A DNA stretch of 32,336 nt, taken from the NCBI GenBank assembly GCA_024196135.1, contig JAMQCK010000270.1, positions 1 to 32,336 on the forward strand. The letters run 5' to 3'. The position numbers were made by a program, and so were the translations under genes. The notes under the pieces were generated by a model, which saw nothing but the letters and a program-made list of their open reading frames with translations, did no database searches and was not told the origin of the DNA. This document shows, piece after piece, positions 21,595 to 32,265 of this stretch (the stretch's first letter is position 1; each line of letters begins with the position of its first letter). Source of the stretch: Pleurotus ostreatus/Saccharomyces cerevisiae fusant (taxonomy: Eukaryota > Opisthokonta).

Positions 21595-21959
21595 GGTAGG
21601 AACCCTTATGATCTCTGCCTATTTGTCGGGACTTAGGGTAGATATGGATGGATAACTTCAAGTGAGGAATATAGTTCAGCAGTTCAACGCCTTTGGAATA
21701 AGACCAGGTAACAAGTGGACCACCACGCCTGGAGCCGGAGAATTCTTGCTCAGAGGGGTCTCATCTATGCAGAGCTCCTGCTACAGACCGCGTGCCCTTG
21801 ACCAAAGTGGTAGAATACGGGTCTGGTGAGGGTGTGTTCAGTTCGACTTGTGCACGGGAGATGCCGTCGGATACCGCCGGCCCGACCCCCGCAGCCCGCG
21901 TCACTTGCCTGTGTCACACCTCGCCTCCTCGCCAAGCACCCTTCTTGCCTCTGACCACC
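21595..21959. other. Intergenic stretch before the ABCG gene
   Basis: No gene is supported. Open frames starting at 21792 and 21848 cross into the ABCG first exon in other frames and do not encode its signal peptide. No TATA box was identified. Confidence 0.45.
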
Positions 21960-24900
21960 ATGGGGTGCCTGCTATGTGTGCTGGCTGCAGCGCTCGCGCT
22001 GCCGCTGGTGACGGCGGCGAGCAACTACAGTCTTCCACGACCTATGTCGAGCAGTCAACTATCGGTGCGTGTGCCGCATCATACTGCTCAGCTACAGAAG
22101 CTGATTGCTGTACTTCTGCTTCTTTACCCCGTCTCCCCTCATCTCAAATCCGAATATGCTGCCCCTGCGATCAGGCTCCCGTATCTGCCGCAGAGAAATG
22201 CCCACCGTGCTTCAACTGTCTACTTCCTGCGTTTACGTGCGGCCAATACGGCGAATGCAATGAGTACGACGGCCAGTGCAAGTGTCCCCCAGGATGGGGA
22301 GGTATCGACTGTCTGATTCCGCGTGCGTCATCCCCCTGTATCCCCCAAGCTTCCGATTGACGCCCGAGGAACAGAATGCGACTCCCTCGCCGACGGCGAC
22401 CACCGTAGGCTGCGTGAGGATGGGCAGGAGTGCGAGTGCAAGGACGGATGGACCGGAATCAACTGCAATGGTGCGTGGCTAGAGCATGGACAGTAGCGAT
22501 CAGGTGCTGACTTGCAGTACAGTCTGCCAAGCGGACGACGCCTGCATCGGCTTCCCGCTCTACGGCCAGCCTGCGGACAGCGATGCGGATGGCGTACAGA
22601 ACATGACATGCTACAAGGGCGGCGACACGGTCTTCAACAACCACCAGATGTGTGATGTAACGAGTGCGTACGCCTACCCGACCAGTTCACCATGGCTAAC
22701 ACATACCCCTCCCTCGCAGACCGCAAGATCCTCGACATGCTCCCCGACCGACCACCCCAAGTTACGTTCAGCTGCGACGCACCATCCAAATCCTGCGACT
22801 TCCAGTTCTGGACTGCTCAGCAAGAGAGCTTCTACTGCGGTCTCGATGAATGTGTCTCCTCTCGCGAGACCACCTACGACAGGAACACGACTACATACAA
22901 TTGCGAGAAGATCCAGTGTAGCTGCATACCCGGCCGTTTTATCTGCGGCGAAGCGGGCAGCGTTGGTACGTGTGGCTGTGCGAAGGACTAGTACGGTCGA
23001 CTGACGTGGACGCAGACATTAGTGATTTCTTGAAGGAAGATATCAAGGGACCCGCCAAGTTCAGCTGTGAGTCTGGCCATGGGTGCAAGTTCGAAGAGCC
23101 TGCCATGAACGGCCTGATCACCGACATCTTCGGTGACTCGTACATCACGCTGAATTGCCAGGGTGGTGAATGCTTGCACTATTCGCAGGTTCCGGGTTAC
23201 GTGGTAAGGAGCCTTTTTCATCCTCATTTGCCCTCTCAACTCGCTCGTAGCGTCCAGAGAAGCCTCCCAACACCAAGTGGGTCGCGCTCAGCGCATCTGG
23301 CGCACTCCTCGCCGTCATCATCGTCGCCACCTTCGTCTGGTACATGGGCCGCACGCGCACGGGCGACCTTGGCAAGATTCGCCTCCCCGAGTCCGAGGCC
23401 GCGAAGCTCATGTCCGAGCACGTCCCCGCCTCGCTCTACTTTGAGAACGTCAGCTACAACCTCGGCGGGCGCACCATCCTCGACGGCATCACCGGCGCGG
23501 TCAAGCCCGGGCAGGTCATGGCGATCATGGGCGCGTCCGGCGCGGGCAAGTCGACCTTCCTCGACATCCTCGCGCGCAAGAACAAGCGCGGCGCGGTGAG
23601 CGGGACGATGCTCGTCAACGGCCGCGAGGTGCGCGACGCAGAGTTCAAGGCGGTGTCGGGCTTCGTGGACCAGGAGGACACGCTGATGAGCACGCTGACG
23701 GTGTATGAGACGGTGCTGTATAGTGCGCTGCTGCGTTTGCCGAGGGAGATGAGTCTGGCGGCCAAGAAGTTCAGGACGCTGGAGACGATGAATGAGCTGG
23801 GCATCTTGGGGATCAAGGATATGCGGATCGGCGACTCGGGGCATAGGTCAATATCGGGAGGTGAGAAGCGGCGAGTATCCATAGCATGCGAGCTTGTGAC
23901 GAGCCCTTCGATCCTGTTCCTCGATGAGCCAACGAGCGGTAGGTCCAGCTTGTTCGGGTACTTGAGTCCTATACTGACGATTTTGCTAGGTCTCGATGCT
24001 TTCAATGCCTTCAACGTCGTCGACAGTTTGGTCTCCCTCGCGCGCAACTACAACCGCACTGTCATCTTCACGATTCATCAACCTCGCAGCAACATCGTCG
24101 CCATGTTCGACCAGCTCGTCGTCCTGGCCCTCGGCAAGATGGTCTACTCTGGCGAGTACAACAAATGCCAAGCGTACTTCGAGTCCATCGACCAGCCTTG
24201 CCCTCCCGGCTTCAATATTGCGGACTTCCTCAGTACGTGAAATCATTCGCACTGTAGCCTGTCTTATGCTAACATATTGATAGTCGACCTAACAATGCAG
24301 GCCACCCTCGAAATACAACCCGTACCTGACAGCGCAAGCCTTGACCCGCCCTCGTCCTCCGAAGACCACGACAATCTCCGCGACGAAGAGCGCGGCCTTG
24401 CGCACCACGTCCACCTCCCCGGCGCCGCGCGCTCCACATCCGGCGGCAGCGCCTCCCCCACCGAAGAAACCGAGCTCCAGACGCGGCCGAACTCCGCCTC
24501 CTCCCACTCAGCGTCCTTTGCCTCCTCCCTCCGCAAGAAAGCGTCCGCCATCTTCGACTCCGCGCGCCGGCACGTCGGCGGGCACGAGGTCACGCCGCGG
24601 CTGCAGAGCCTCGTCGACGCGTACGCGGAGAGCGACGTGGCGCGGGCGATTCGGGAGGAGGGCGAGCGCGTGAGGAGGGAGAATAGCGAGGCGGAGGCAC
24701 GGGATGCGGAGCGGGGGGCGAATGGGGAGCTGCCGGATGTGGCGGCGGAGACGACGTTGTTGCGCGGGCGGAAGCGGGCAAGCTGGGGGACGCAGTTCAG
24801 GATTCTGAGTGGGAGGGCGTTCAAGAATTTGTACCGAGACCCGTACCTGCTGGCTGCGCACTACTTGTCGGCAATTGGGCTGGCGCGTGAGTAGCTTTCC

Positions 24901-25936
24901 TCATTGTATCTTAACGACGGATGCTAATCAGGTTGCAGTCATCTGCGGCCTCTTCTTCCACAACGTAACGTGCGTATTTTACACGGCCAATCTTGATCCT
25001 ACTGACAACTCTCTCGCAGCAACGACATCTCTGGCTTCCAGAACAGACTGGGAATATTCTTCTTCACCCTTGCCCTTTTCGGCTTCTCCTGCCTTTCGAG
25101 CCTAGGCCTCTTCGCAAACGAGCGCATCCTCTTCATGCGGGAAAGGTCTGTAATCCTACCTCAAACCGCCATTCTAGCCAACTGACGTCCCTTCAGAGCC
25201 AACGGCTACTACTCCTCCTTCACCTACTTCGCTAGCAAGGTCCTCTTCGACATCCTCCCGCTCCGCCTCGTCCCGCCCCTCCTCTTCGGCGGCATCGTCT
25301 ACTCGCTCGTCGGGCTCGTGCCCTCCGTCGCGGGCTTCTGGAAGTTCATGCTCGTGCTCGTGATGTTCAACCTGACGACGGCGAGTTTGGTCTTGTGGCT
25401 GTCGGTCGCGTTCGAGACGGTGGGCGTGGCGAGCTTGGTGGGCACGTTGGTGATGCTGTTCAAGTGAGTGCTTCCGTCGTGCTTGCGTAGTTGGGCAAGG
25501 GAGCTGGGTGCTTATCGGACCTCGCAGCCTCCTCTTCACGGGGCTGCTCATCAACCGTGATTCGCTGGGCCCGGTGCTGCAGTGGTTGCACACGATTTCG
25601 TTCTTCCACGCAGCGTACGAGGCACTGGCGGTCAACGAGTTGCGCTACCTGACGCTCAAGGAGCACAAGGTACGCCTCGCGTACGCGACAGCCATTGCAG
25701 TGACTGACGTTCATGCAGTTCGGTGTGGATATCGACGTTCCGGCTGCGACAATTCTGTCGATATTCGGGTTCAGGGCAGGGGTAAGCCTTCTCTCGTACC
25801 CTTGGTCTGGTTGTCTGACTGAAGCCCCCCATAGTCGTTCTGGTGGCCAAACGTTGCTTTGCTGGGCATCTTCTTTGGTGCCTTCACGATCGCGAGCTTC
25901 CTGACGCTGCACATCTTTGTGCGCGAGAAGAGGTAA
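21960..25936 (+). CDS. ADP1-like ABCG half-transporter with EGF-like N-terminal region
   Basis: Fifteen exons: 21960-22064, 22175-22322, 22375-22470, 22523-22663, 22720-22965, 23016-23203, 23251-23938, 23990-24232, 24284-24886, 24939-24969, 25020-25145, 25197-25463, 25528-25669, 25719-25781, 25835-25936, about 1062 residues (yeast Adp1 is close in size). Order: signal peptide ([20 protein letters not shown]), Cys-rich EGF-like part ([24 protein letters not shown]), further Cys-rich lumenal segment, one TM helix at about 318-341, then a nucleotide-binding domain with Walker [10 protein letters not shown] (402-410), signature ISGGEKRR (509-516), Walker B ILFLDEP (529-535) and H-loop IHQPRS. A long Ser/Glu-rich linker follows, then an ABC2-type membrane domain of about six helices. 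It is an ATP-driven permease of unknown substrate. Exon 1 joins the Cys-rich part only if a 110-nt intron is removed. Confidence 0.9.
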
Positions 25937-26410
25937 CCGGCGGGCCCTACTTCATGTGGGATAGCTCGTTGTTGGTATCGATACTGACTGACCTACTCGA
26001 TGTAATCTGTAATTCTGCAAACTTGACCTCTGATACACGGCTCTGCAATGCTCTGAGAGCTCTGATTGCTCAATGCCTCGCTGTTTGGGCCGAATTACAT
26101 GCATGTCGCCCAGATGCGGAAGGAAAGGCTGCGACCATTCGAGGGATGCATAGACTCAATATTCAACGTTCAACCCCTCCACTATTCTATCACCTTCAGA
26201 CTCGAATGGGTTGGAGGGAAAGCTCAAATCAAACCCCAAAATCTCAGTCAATGACGCTTCTCCTGGTAATCTGGGCTGATAATCCGTTGATTACGTCGAA
26301 TTGTGCTTGAGTACGCGGGATGCCACCTCTGGCCTGTAAGGCCGCCGTTAGTGCTATACAGCGGTATCTTGCTTCTTGTCCGCGGACGAAATTCAAGCGC
26401 CGCCGACGCT

Positions 26411-26428
26411 TTCCGGCCATTGCCGACA
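26411..26428. promoter_or_regulatory. Degenerate copy of the 18-bp inverted repeat before F-box gene B
   Basis: TTCCGGC-CATT-GCCGACA, ending 63 nt before the ATG at 26492. The core CGGC...GCCG is kept but the outer arm positions have drifted. It is recognised mainly by position and by comparison with genes A and C. Confidence 0.3.
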
Positions 26429-26491
26429 GGCTTCTCCCTGTGTCCGGTCTTCCCTCTCCAATTTTCCTAACTCCCAGAAGCAACACCCGAC

Positions 26492-28222
26492 ATGGTCGAG
26501 ACGCTCCTTTCACAATATCGTCGTTCATTCTTGCTCTGCCACGGGTGCGACGACACATGTCATGTCGAACTCGACATGCCCCCACCTGGTCCAGAAAACA
26601 CGATCCTCCGCACAGGGCGCCACCTTTCGACCGCAGAAACAGAGCGCATAGGGCAAACTATCGCGCGGACAGATGAATGCCTCCAGAGACTTAGCGCCGA
26701 AGTAGAAGACCTCTTGGCTAGGGTCGCCCAGCTTCGCGACGGCGAGCGAGAGCTTAAGGAACTGCGAAAAGTTCAGGAGGCATACCTTGCGCCGGTACGC
26801 AAGCTACCTCCAGAGATACTCTCGATCATTTTCAAGATGTACTGTGGTGAAAAGAGCGTGGATCTCTTGCAAAAAGAATGCTCTCCGCTCATCTTGAGCT
26901 CTGTGTGTAAGGTCTGGCGAGGTGAGCTGGACTACAACGGGTTCCGGTGGCATGCAGCCTACTGGATGATGTCAAATTTGCTGGGTTGATCTTTCCTGAC
27001 ATTTTGACCAGACACCATGCTCGTATTACATTCGGCTTGGAACCACTTCAAGTTTTCGCCGTACGGCATGTTCGCAGCGGCAAGGTCCGAAATCCTCCTC
27101 AATCGCCTCCGCACGTTTCTTGATTACTCTGGCGACCGACCATTACGCCACTGCGTGCGATTCAACCTCGATCCGCTTGCATCGCGGAAGTCCAAGCGTA
27201 CCGCACCCTTGGACTTACTCATCGCCCATGCGCACCGTTGGACCGACGTCGAATTTGTATCGCAATATGGAATATCAGAAGGAGAGCGCGTGTTGCTTGG
27301 GAAACTTGACGGCCAGCGCCTGCTACGTCTGCAGAAGCTGAATGGCGATGTCGAGGCTCTTGTTGCGTGCAGCGCGATGGGCCTCTTTGAAGGGTTGACA
27401 ACGCTGCGAAGCGTCACCTTGCGCGGCGCTCCTCACCACCTGGGATACACGACTGTGGCCCTGGATCTACCGTGGGAGGCTATCGAAGAGCTCACCACGC
27501 ATCTACCCTGCAAGTACGCTCTGCCGTATGTGCAACGCTGCTCCAACCTCGTAGAGTGGCACTACTCGGATATATCCCGGTATGGCGTACAGGGTGTGCG
27601 CCTTCCCGACTCTCCCATCGTCCTCCCGCGCCTACGAACTCTCTTCGTCCGCTTCTCCCACGAGAGCGACGCTGCCGTGCTCCATCATACAACCATGCCA
27701 GCCTTGCAGGAATGCAGGCTGATTTACGACTCTTCCTCGCGCGATTCTGCAACCGACATCGGATTCGCGACTCTCCTGGCCCGCTCTGCGTGCCCTCTCC
27801 GCCGCCTCACCTTGGAATATCCGCCTCGGAGCGTGCTAGACACTGTCTACAACGACACGCTACAGGGCCTGGAGTTCCTCAGTGTGCGCGCCGGCAATAA
27901 CGCGCCGCTCACGAAGGCCTTCATCGACATGCTCGGCACTCCCGACAGCGCCGGGAAGCCCCGCCTCCTTCCGTTGCTGGCGGACCTGGAGCTGGGTGGC
28001 GAGCCGGAGGGGTTCAAGGCCAGCGCGTTGGTCAAGATGGGGCAGGCGCGGCTTAGGATGGGATATCCTCTGAAGCGCTTTGTGCTGGACGCGGTGTTGA
28101 TGGGCATGTCGAGCTATACCTTCGAATGGAGCGACGAAATCGAGTGGCAGATGTCGAAGGTGGTAGGCGTTGTGGAGGTGCGTGGGCGGCATAATATAAT
28201 GGAATTATCGCCGTCACCGTGA
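26492..28222 (+). CDS. F-box protein, paralogue B
   Basis: Two exons: 26492-26921 and 27012-28222, intron 90 nt in phase 1, about 546 residues. N-terminal MVETLLSQYRRSFLLCHGCD with a CxxC at 16-19 and further Cys at 23; coiled coil at about 48-97 (ERIGQTIARTDECLQRL); F-box at about 103-143 (RKLPPEILSIIFKMYC to CKVWR). The C-terminal part has Leu-rich repeat-like segments and ends in the block LKRFVLDAVLMGMSS and VEVRGRHNIMELSPSP, shared with paralogue A. It is expected to be an SCF ubiquitin-ligase substrate receptor; the target is unknown. The reading frame is intact. The start was chosen by alignment to A and C. It lies downstream of the ABCG gene on the same strand with 555 bp between them, no gene seen there. 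Confidence 0.86.
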
Positions 28223-28875
28223 TCACTTCGTGAGTCTGGCGATCTCTCGCTGATTTCGTGTTTCCTTCTCGATAGCTCACGCACTTTTCTGGCATCTCAG
28301 ATCCTCTTCTGCCCATGGTCTTGTCCTGCTCAATATCCAGTACCCTTCTTGAAACGAATAGATCTCTTTCCCACCTCTTGGGACAACGCACACCTGTGTC
28401 GATACCGATGCTGCTGGATCTACTCTATGTAACGTTATGCGTTACTGCCACGTTCGGAGATCCTCCTAGCTCACCGTTTGAACTCTGTCTCATGATGGCG
28501 CGGGGCACGGACGAAGAGTATTTGACGATTTGTTGCTATGCAATCCTAGATGAATTGGAAGACAACCCTTCGGCTCAGATCAAACTTCAAATTTCAGGCA
28601 ATGAGCTCCGCCGTCCCAGATTCAGCCGTATAAGCTTTGCTTGTGTGCGCGGAATGCCACTCCTGTCTGCTACGGTAGGCCGCCGATATCGCTAATGGCA
28701 ACATTCATGTTTTGCCTCGATGTCCTTTGAGTCCCTTCTCATGGCTGTCGTCTATTAACCGACGATGGAGGGTGGGAATTTCAAGCGGCGTTCGGCCAAT
28801 GCCGGCTGGCTTTTTTTCGCTGCTGCCAGCTTTCTTCTTTCGCTCATCTCGTTGGCGCCCGAGACGACCTCTGGC
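28223..28875. other. Region between F-box genes B and C
   Basis: 653 bp holding the 3' flank of B and the duplicated upstream region of C. An open frame of 126 codons (28315-28695) is present, but the related DNA upstream of B does not keep that frame, so I do not call it coding. An in-frame ATG at 28765 would extend gene C by 37 hydrophobic residues; this is not matched in B. Confidence 0.5.
28790..28807. promoter_or_regulatory. Copy of the 18-bp inverted repeat before F-box gene C
   Basis: GTTCGGC-CAAT-GCCGGCT, ending 68 nt before the ATG at 28876. The left arm is identical to the perfect arm of gene A; the right arm keeps GCCG and then diverges. Confidence 0.35.
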
Positions 28876-30606
28876 ATGCTTGAGACGCTCCTTTCACGAT
28901 ATCGTCGTGAATTTCTGCTGTGCAGTGCGTGCGACAACGCATGCCATATTGAACTCGACTTGCCCCCGCCGGGTTCGGAAAACACTATACTGCGCACCGG
29001 GCGTTTTCTGTCGCGCGCAGAAAAAGAGCGCATAGGCCAGACTATTGCGCAAACCGATGAATGCCTCGAGGAGCTTGGAGCGAAAGTGAAGGACCTTATG
29101 GCCCTGGTTGCCCAACTTCGCGACGGGGAGCGAGAGCTGAAGGAGCGGCGGAAAGTCCAGCAAGCATGCCTCGCGCCGCTTCGCAAGCTCCCTCTAGAGA
29201 TCCTCTCCATCATCTTCAAGATGTACTGCGGTGATGGAGTCGTGGATATCTCGCAGAAGCGATGCCCTCCGCTCAGGTTGAGTGCCGTGTGCAAAGTCTG
29301 GAGAGGTAAGCTGCCCTACGGCCCTTTCCAGTCATCTGCCTCCTACAGGATAAGAAGGGTTTTATGCGAGATTTTTCTGACTACTTCGCTCAGATACTAT
29401 GCTCGGCATGCACTCGCTGTGGAACGCCTTCGAAATTCCCTACATACACGGAGTTGAAACGAGGGTCATCCTCACGCGACTCCGCGCGTTCCTCGACTAC
29501 TCCGGCGACCTCCCACTGCAGCACTGCGTTAGATATGACCTCAATACCTTGAGAGGTCGCAGTAACAAGCGCACGAGACCATTGGAGCTTTTACTTGAGC
29601 ATGAGCACCGCTGGACCGACATCAGATTCGTTCCATCTTACGGTCGAGTGTCCGATGACCAGCGCGAGATGCTCAGGAAGCTGGAAGGCAGGCAACTGTC
29701 CCGTTTGCGCAAGCTAGATGGAAATGTAGGCGTTCTCGCAGCATGCAATACGATAGGCATCCTCACAGGCTTGACAAGCTTGCGAAGCGTCACCATGCAC
29801 GGCGCCCTACACCATCTTGAGCGCATGACGGGGACTCTGGATCTGCCATGGGAGCAGATCGAGGAGCTGGACACGCTTCTGCCGTGCGAATACGCTCTGG
29901 CGTACCTCCAGCGCTGCCCCAACCTCGTCGCATGGTCCTACCAGGACAGCTCGCAGCGTGCCGAGCTGGAGGTACATCCGCCCACGTCGTCAGTTGTTCT
30001 CCCGCGCCTACAGAAACTCTCCATACACATCAGATTCTCAGCCGACACCGCGATCCTTCATAGCATCACTACCCCCGCCTTGGAGGAGCTCAGCCTATTA
30101 TTCAGCCCCAGAATCAATTCCGACTGGGACCACCTTTCTGTCTCAGGATTCACCTCGCTTCTCGCGCGCTCCTCGTGCCATCTCCGCTGCCTGTTCCTCA
30201 TATACGCACCGCGGGGCATCTTGGATGCTTTGTACGGTCCCGCATTGCAAGGCCTGACTACCCTCGGTATCCGCGCGGACAACGACGCGCCCTTGACAAA
30301 AGCCTTCATCGGCTCGCTCTGCATCGCGCATACCGATGGGACGCCCCGCCTCCTCCCATTCCTGGAGAACCTGGAGTTCGGCGAGGAGCCGCAGGGTTTC
30401 AAGGCGAGCACGCTGGTCACGATGGCGGAGGCGCGGCGCGCGATGGGACGCCTCTGAAGCGATTCCTTCTGGACGCGGTGTTGATGGGCATGTCGGACTT
30501 CGACTTTGGGTGGACTTACGAGATCGAGGGCCAAATGTGCCAGGTGGTTGACGAGGTGGAGGTGCGCGGGAGGAACTATATAACGGGTTATTCCGGAAAG
30601 TTGTGA
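28876..30606 (+). pseudogene. F-box protein, paralogue C, with a C-terminal frameshift
   Basis: Two exons: 28876-29305 (the same 430 nt as gene B) and 29394 onward, intron 88 nt. The N-terminus (MLETLLSRYRREFLLCSACD), coiled coil, F-box (RKLPLEILSIIFKMYC) and Leu-rich part all align with A and B. At about 30446-30451 the frame breaks: one base is missing compared with B (ATGGGATATCCTCTG there, ATGGGACGCCTCTG here). Translation stops at 30455-30457 after GRL. The conserved C-terminal block (LKRFLLDAVLMGM, then VEVRGRNYITGY) continues in the +1 frame to a stop at about 30606 with no other damage. It is either a recently broken gene, a gene making a protein about 50 residues shorter, or a sequencing error at a GGG run. 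The F-box part itself would still be made. Confidence 0.78.
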
Positions 30607-30989
30607 TCTCTTGTATGGGCGTATGTTCGCGTCATCACTGTTTTCTCGATACGACGACTTACGCAGGACAGACAGTACAAACCATTTTTACATGTGTCCC
30701 AGTCACATCCTTAGTTCGCTGTAGAGAGAAGTTAGAAGTCGATCGATTTGGGATCCAGGAAAGTGATCTATCTTACAGTGCGTGTATGGCGGCTACTGTA
30801 CATGGATTGTATACGAGACGGAAAGCAATAATGCGAGGCGAGGTGAAAGTCCGACCATGATATCGTGACGAACGTGCGAGCGTAACTTATCTGGAATGAC
30901 TCTGTCAAGACAGCGGGTTGGAACGCCCGTCTCGCCCGTCTCAACAGATAAAATAGACTCGGAGCCGTGTCAAAATGACCTCTATGTTT
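30607..30989. other. Intergenic stretch between F-box C and the aquaporin
   Basis: 383 bp between convergent genes, expected to hold two 3' ends. Nothing gene-like is seen. An 85-codon open frame at 30603-30860 has no recognisable domain. Confidence 0.45.
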
Positions 30990-32161
30990 CTAGACGACCT
31001 GCTGCATCGGCGCGTCGCGCGGGTCCATAGAGTCCTGGCCGGGCGTGATGCGCCAGTAGTGGACGCTCTTCAATCCGACGTAGACGGCGGTCGCGAGCAG
31101 GGAGCCGAGCGTGGGGCCAAGCCCTGGAAGTGGCATTCAGTCACTTCTCAAGAGGAAATGGCCCACTGAAATAGCACGTACAGTAAATCCAGTGATAGTT
31201 GTGGAATCCCTCAATACACGCCGGACCGAAAGCGCGCGCGGTGCTGCAGTAAAATCCACAATCAGCGCTAGCCTCCCTCCCATTACAATCCACCACTCAC
31301 TTAATCGCACCCCCCGTAAACTGCACCGAGAACAGCATCACGCTGAAGAGCGTAAACCCAAAGCCCAGAGGCGCGAACGGCGTGAAGCGGTGCTTCTCCG
31401 CGGCGAGCATCAGGATGTTGAGCACGAGCGCGGCCGTGCAGAACATCTCGATGAAGAGGCCTTGCGTGCGGTTCGTGCCCGCGCCGAGGGTGACGCCGGC
31501 GGCGAGGGGTCCGGGGGTGAGGCCGTCGAGGATGGCGGCGGCGACGATGGCGCCGACCATTTCGGCGAGGGCGACGACTGTGATAGTTGTGAGTCTTTTT
31601 GGCATGAGGAGGAAGATGAGGGGAGGTAACACGCACGAATAAATCGCAAAGGCTTGATCGCGCCGACAAGACAGAGGGCGAGTGCGACGTTAGGGTTGAA
31701 GATCGAGCCTGTGAAGCGGTAGAAGATGGTCGCGGTCGCGGTGAGGGAGATTCCGAAGGCGGCGGAGATGTAGTAGAAGGCGAAGAGGCGCTCGGCGTCG
31801 GAGCCTGCAGTCGCGCCGCCCGTTCCGGTCGACGAGCCATTCTGCATTAGGTTGGTGGTCACTGTTTGGACGGCCTGCGAAGTGTCAGCATGGGTATACA
31901 ATGGTAGGGATGATGTGCTCACGCCCAAGCTGAACAGAAGGAATAAAATCTTCAAAGCTTCGACGTCAGTAAAGGCCTCCCCGGAGCGCGCGCGCTTACA
32001 GTCCCAAAGAACTCTCCCTGTGATCGGGGTCAGCGCATGTCGAACAAAGGGGAGGACAAGGGGCGCACCATCATGGCGATCAAGTCGTTCCCGATATCAC
32101 CAAAAAAACCGGTGCGCGTCCCATCGTCGATCGTGTCATCTCGGTTCGTCCGCGTTTTCAT
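30990..32161 (-). CDS. Aquaporin (MIP family) with altered NPA boxes
   Basis: Seven exons: 32161-32069, 32017-32000, 31949-31923, 31874-31637, 31577-31301, 31243-31182, 31123-30990, about 282 residues, usual for the family. Helix 1 is spread over exons 2-3 (GEFFGT-ILFLLFSLG). The first pore loop reads NPN (106-108) and the second NTA (218-220) in GGAINTARAFGPA. The Arg after the second box (221), part of the selectivity filter, is kept. A long extracellular loop A (NGSSTGTGGATAGSD) follows helix 1. It is a plasma- or organelle-membrane channel for water or small solutes; the selectivity cannot be told from the sequence. Exons 2 and 3 are only 18 and 27 nt. The start at 32161 (MKTRTNRDD) gives a short charged cytosolic N-terminus; the exon 3 acceptor is AAG. 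A TATA box lies about 100 nt upstream. Confidence 0.87.
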
Positions 32162-32259
32162 CTTGCTGGTCGTGAACAGCGATGGAGGGAGCAAGGCCTA
32201 TAGGGGCGGAGGAAGAAGAGGGGCGAGAGAGCAGGACCAGACAAGGAGGCTGCAACAGA

Positions 32260-32265
32260 TTTATA
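32260..32265 (-). promoter_or_regulatory. TATA box of the aquaporin gene
   Basis: TATAAA on the minus strand (plus-strand tttata), about 100 nt upstream of the ATG at 32161. Confidence 0.5.

Larger units (their letters stand above)
25975..30606 (+). repeat. Direct tandem duplication carrying F-box genes B and C with their upstream DNA
   Basis: Unit 1 runs from about 25975 to 28397 and unit 2 from about 28398 to 30606. Besides the genes, the roughly 0.5 kb before each start is recognisably related: ctactcgatgtaat (26000) with ctactctatgtaac (28422); gctcaaatcaaac (26221) with gctcagatcaaac (28573); cgcgggatgcca (26316) with cgcggaatgcca (28649). Unit borders are approximate. Confidence 0.7.

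Noticed and set aside
22065..22174. Continuous reading through 21848-22360 as the N-terminus of the ABCG protein
   Set aside because: That frame lacks a signal peptide. Removing the 110-nt intron joins a clear signal peptide (start 21960) to the Cys-rich part in phase.
28315..28695. 126-codon open frame between F-box genes B and C
   Set aside because: The homologous upstream DNA of gene B (about 25975-26330) does not preserve this frame, so selection for a protein is unlikely.
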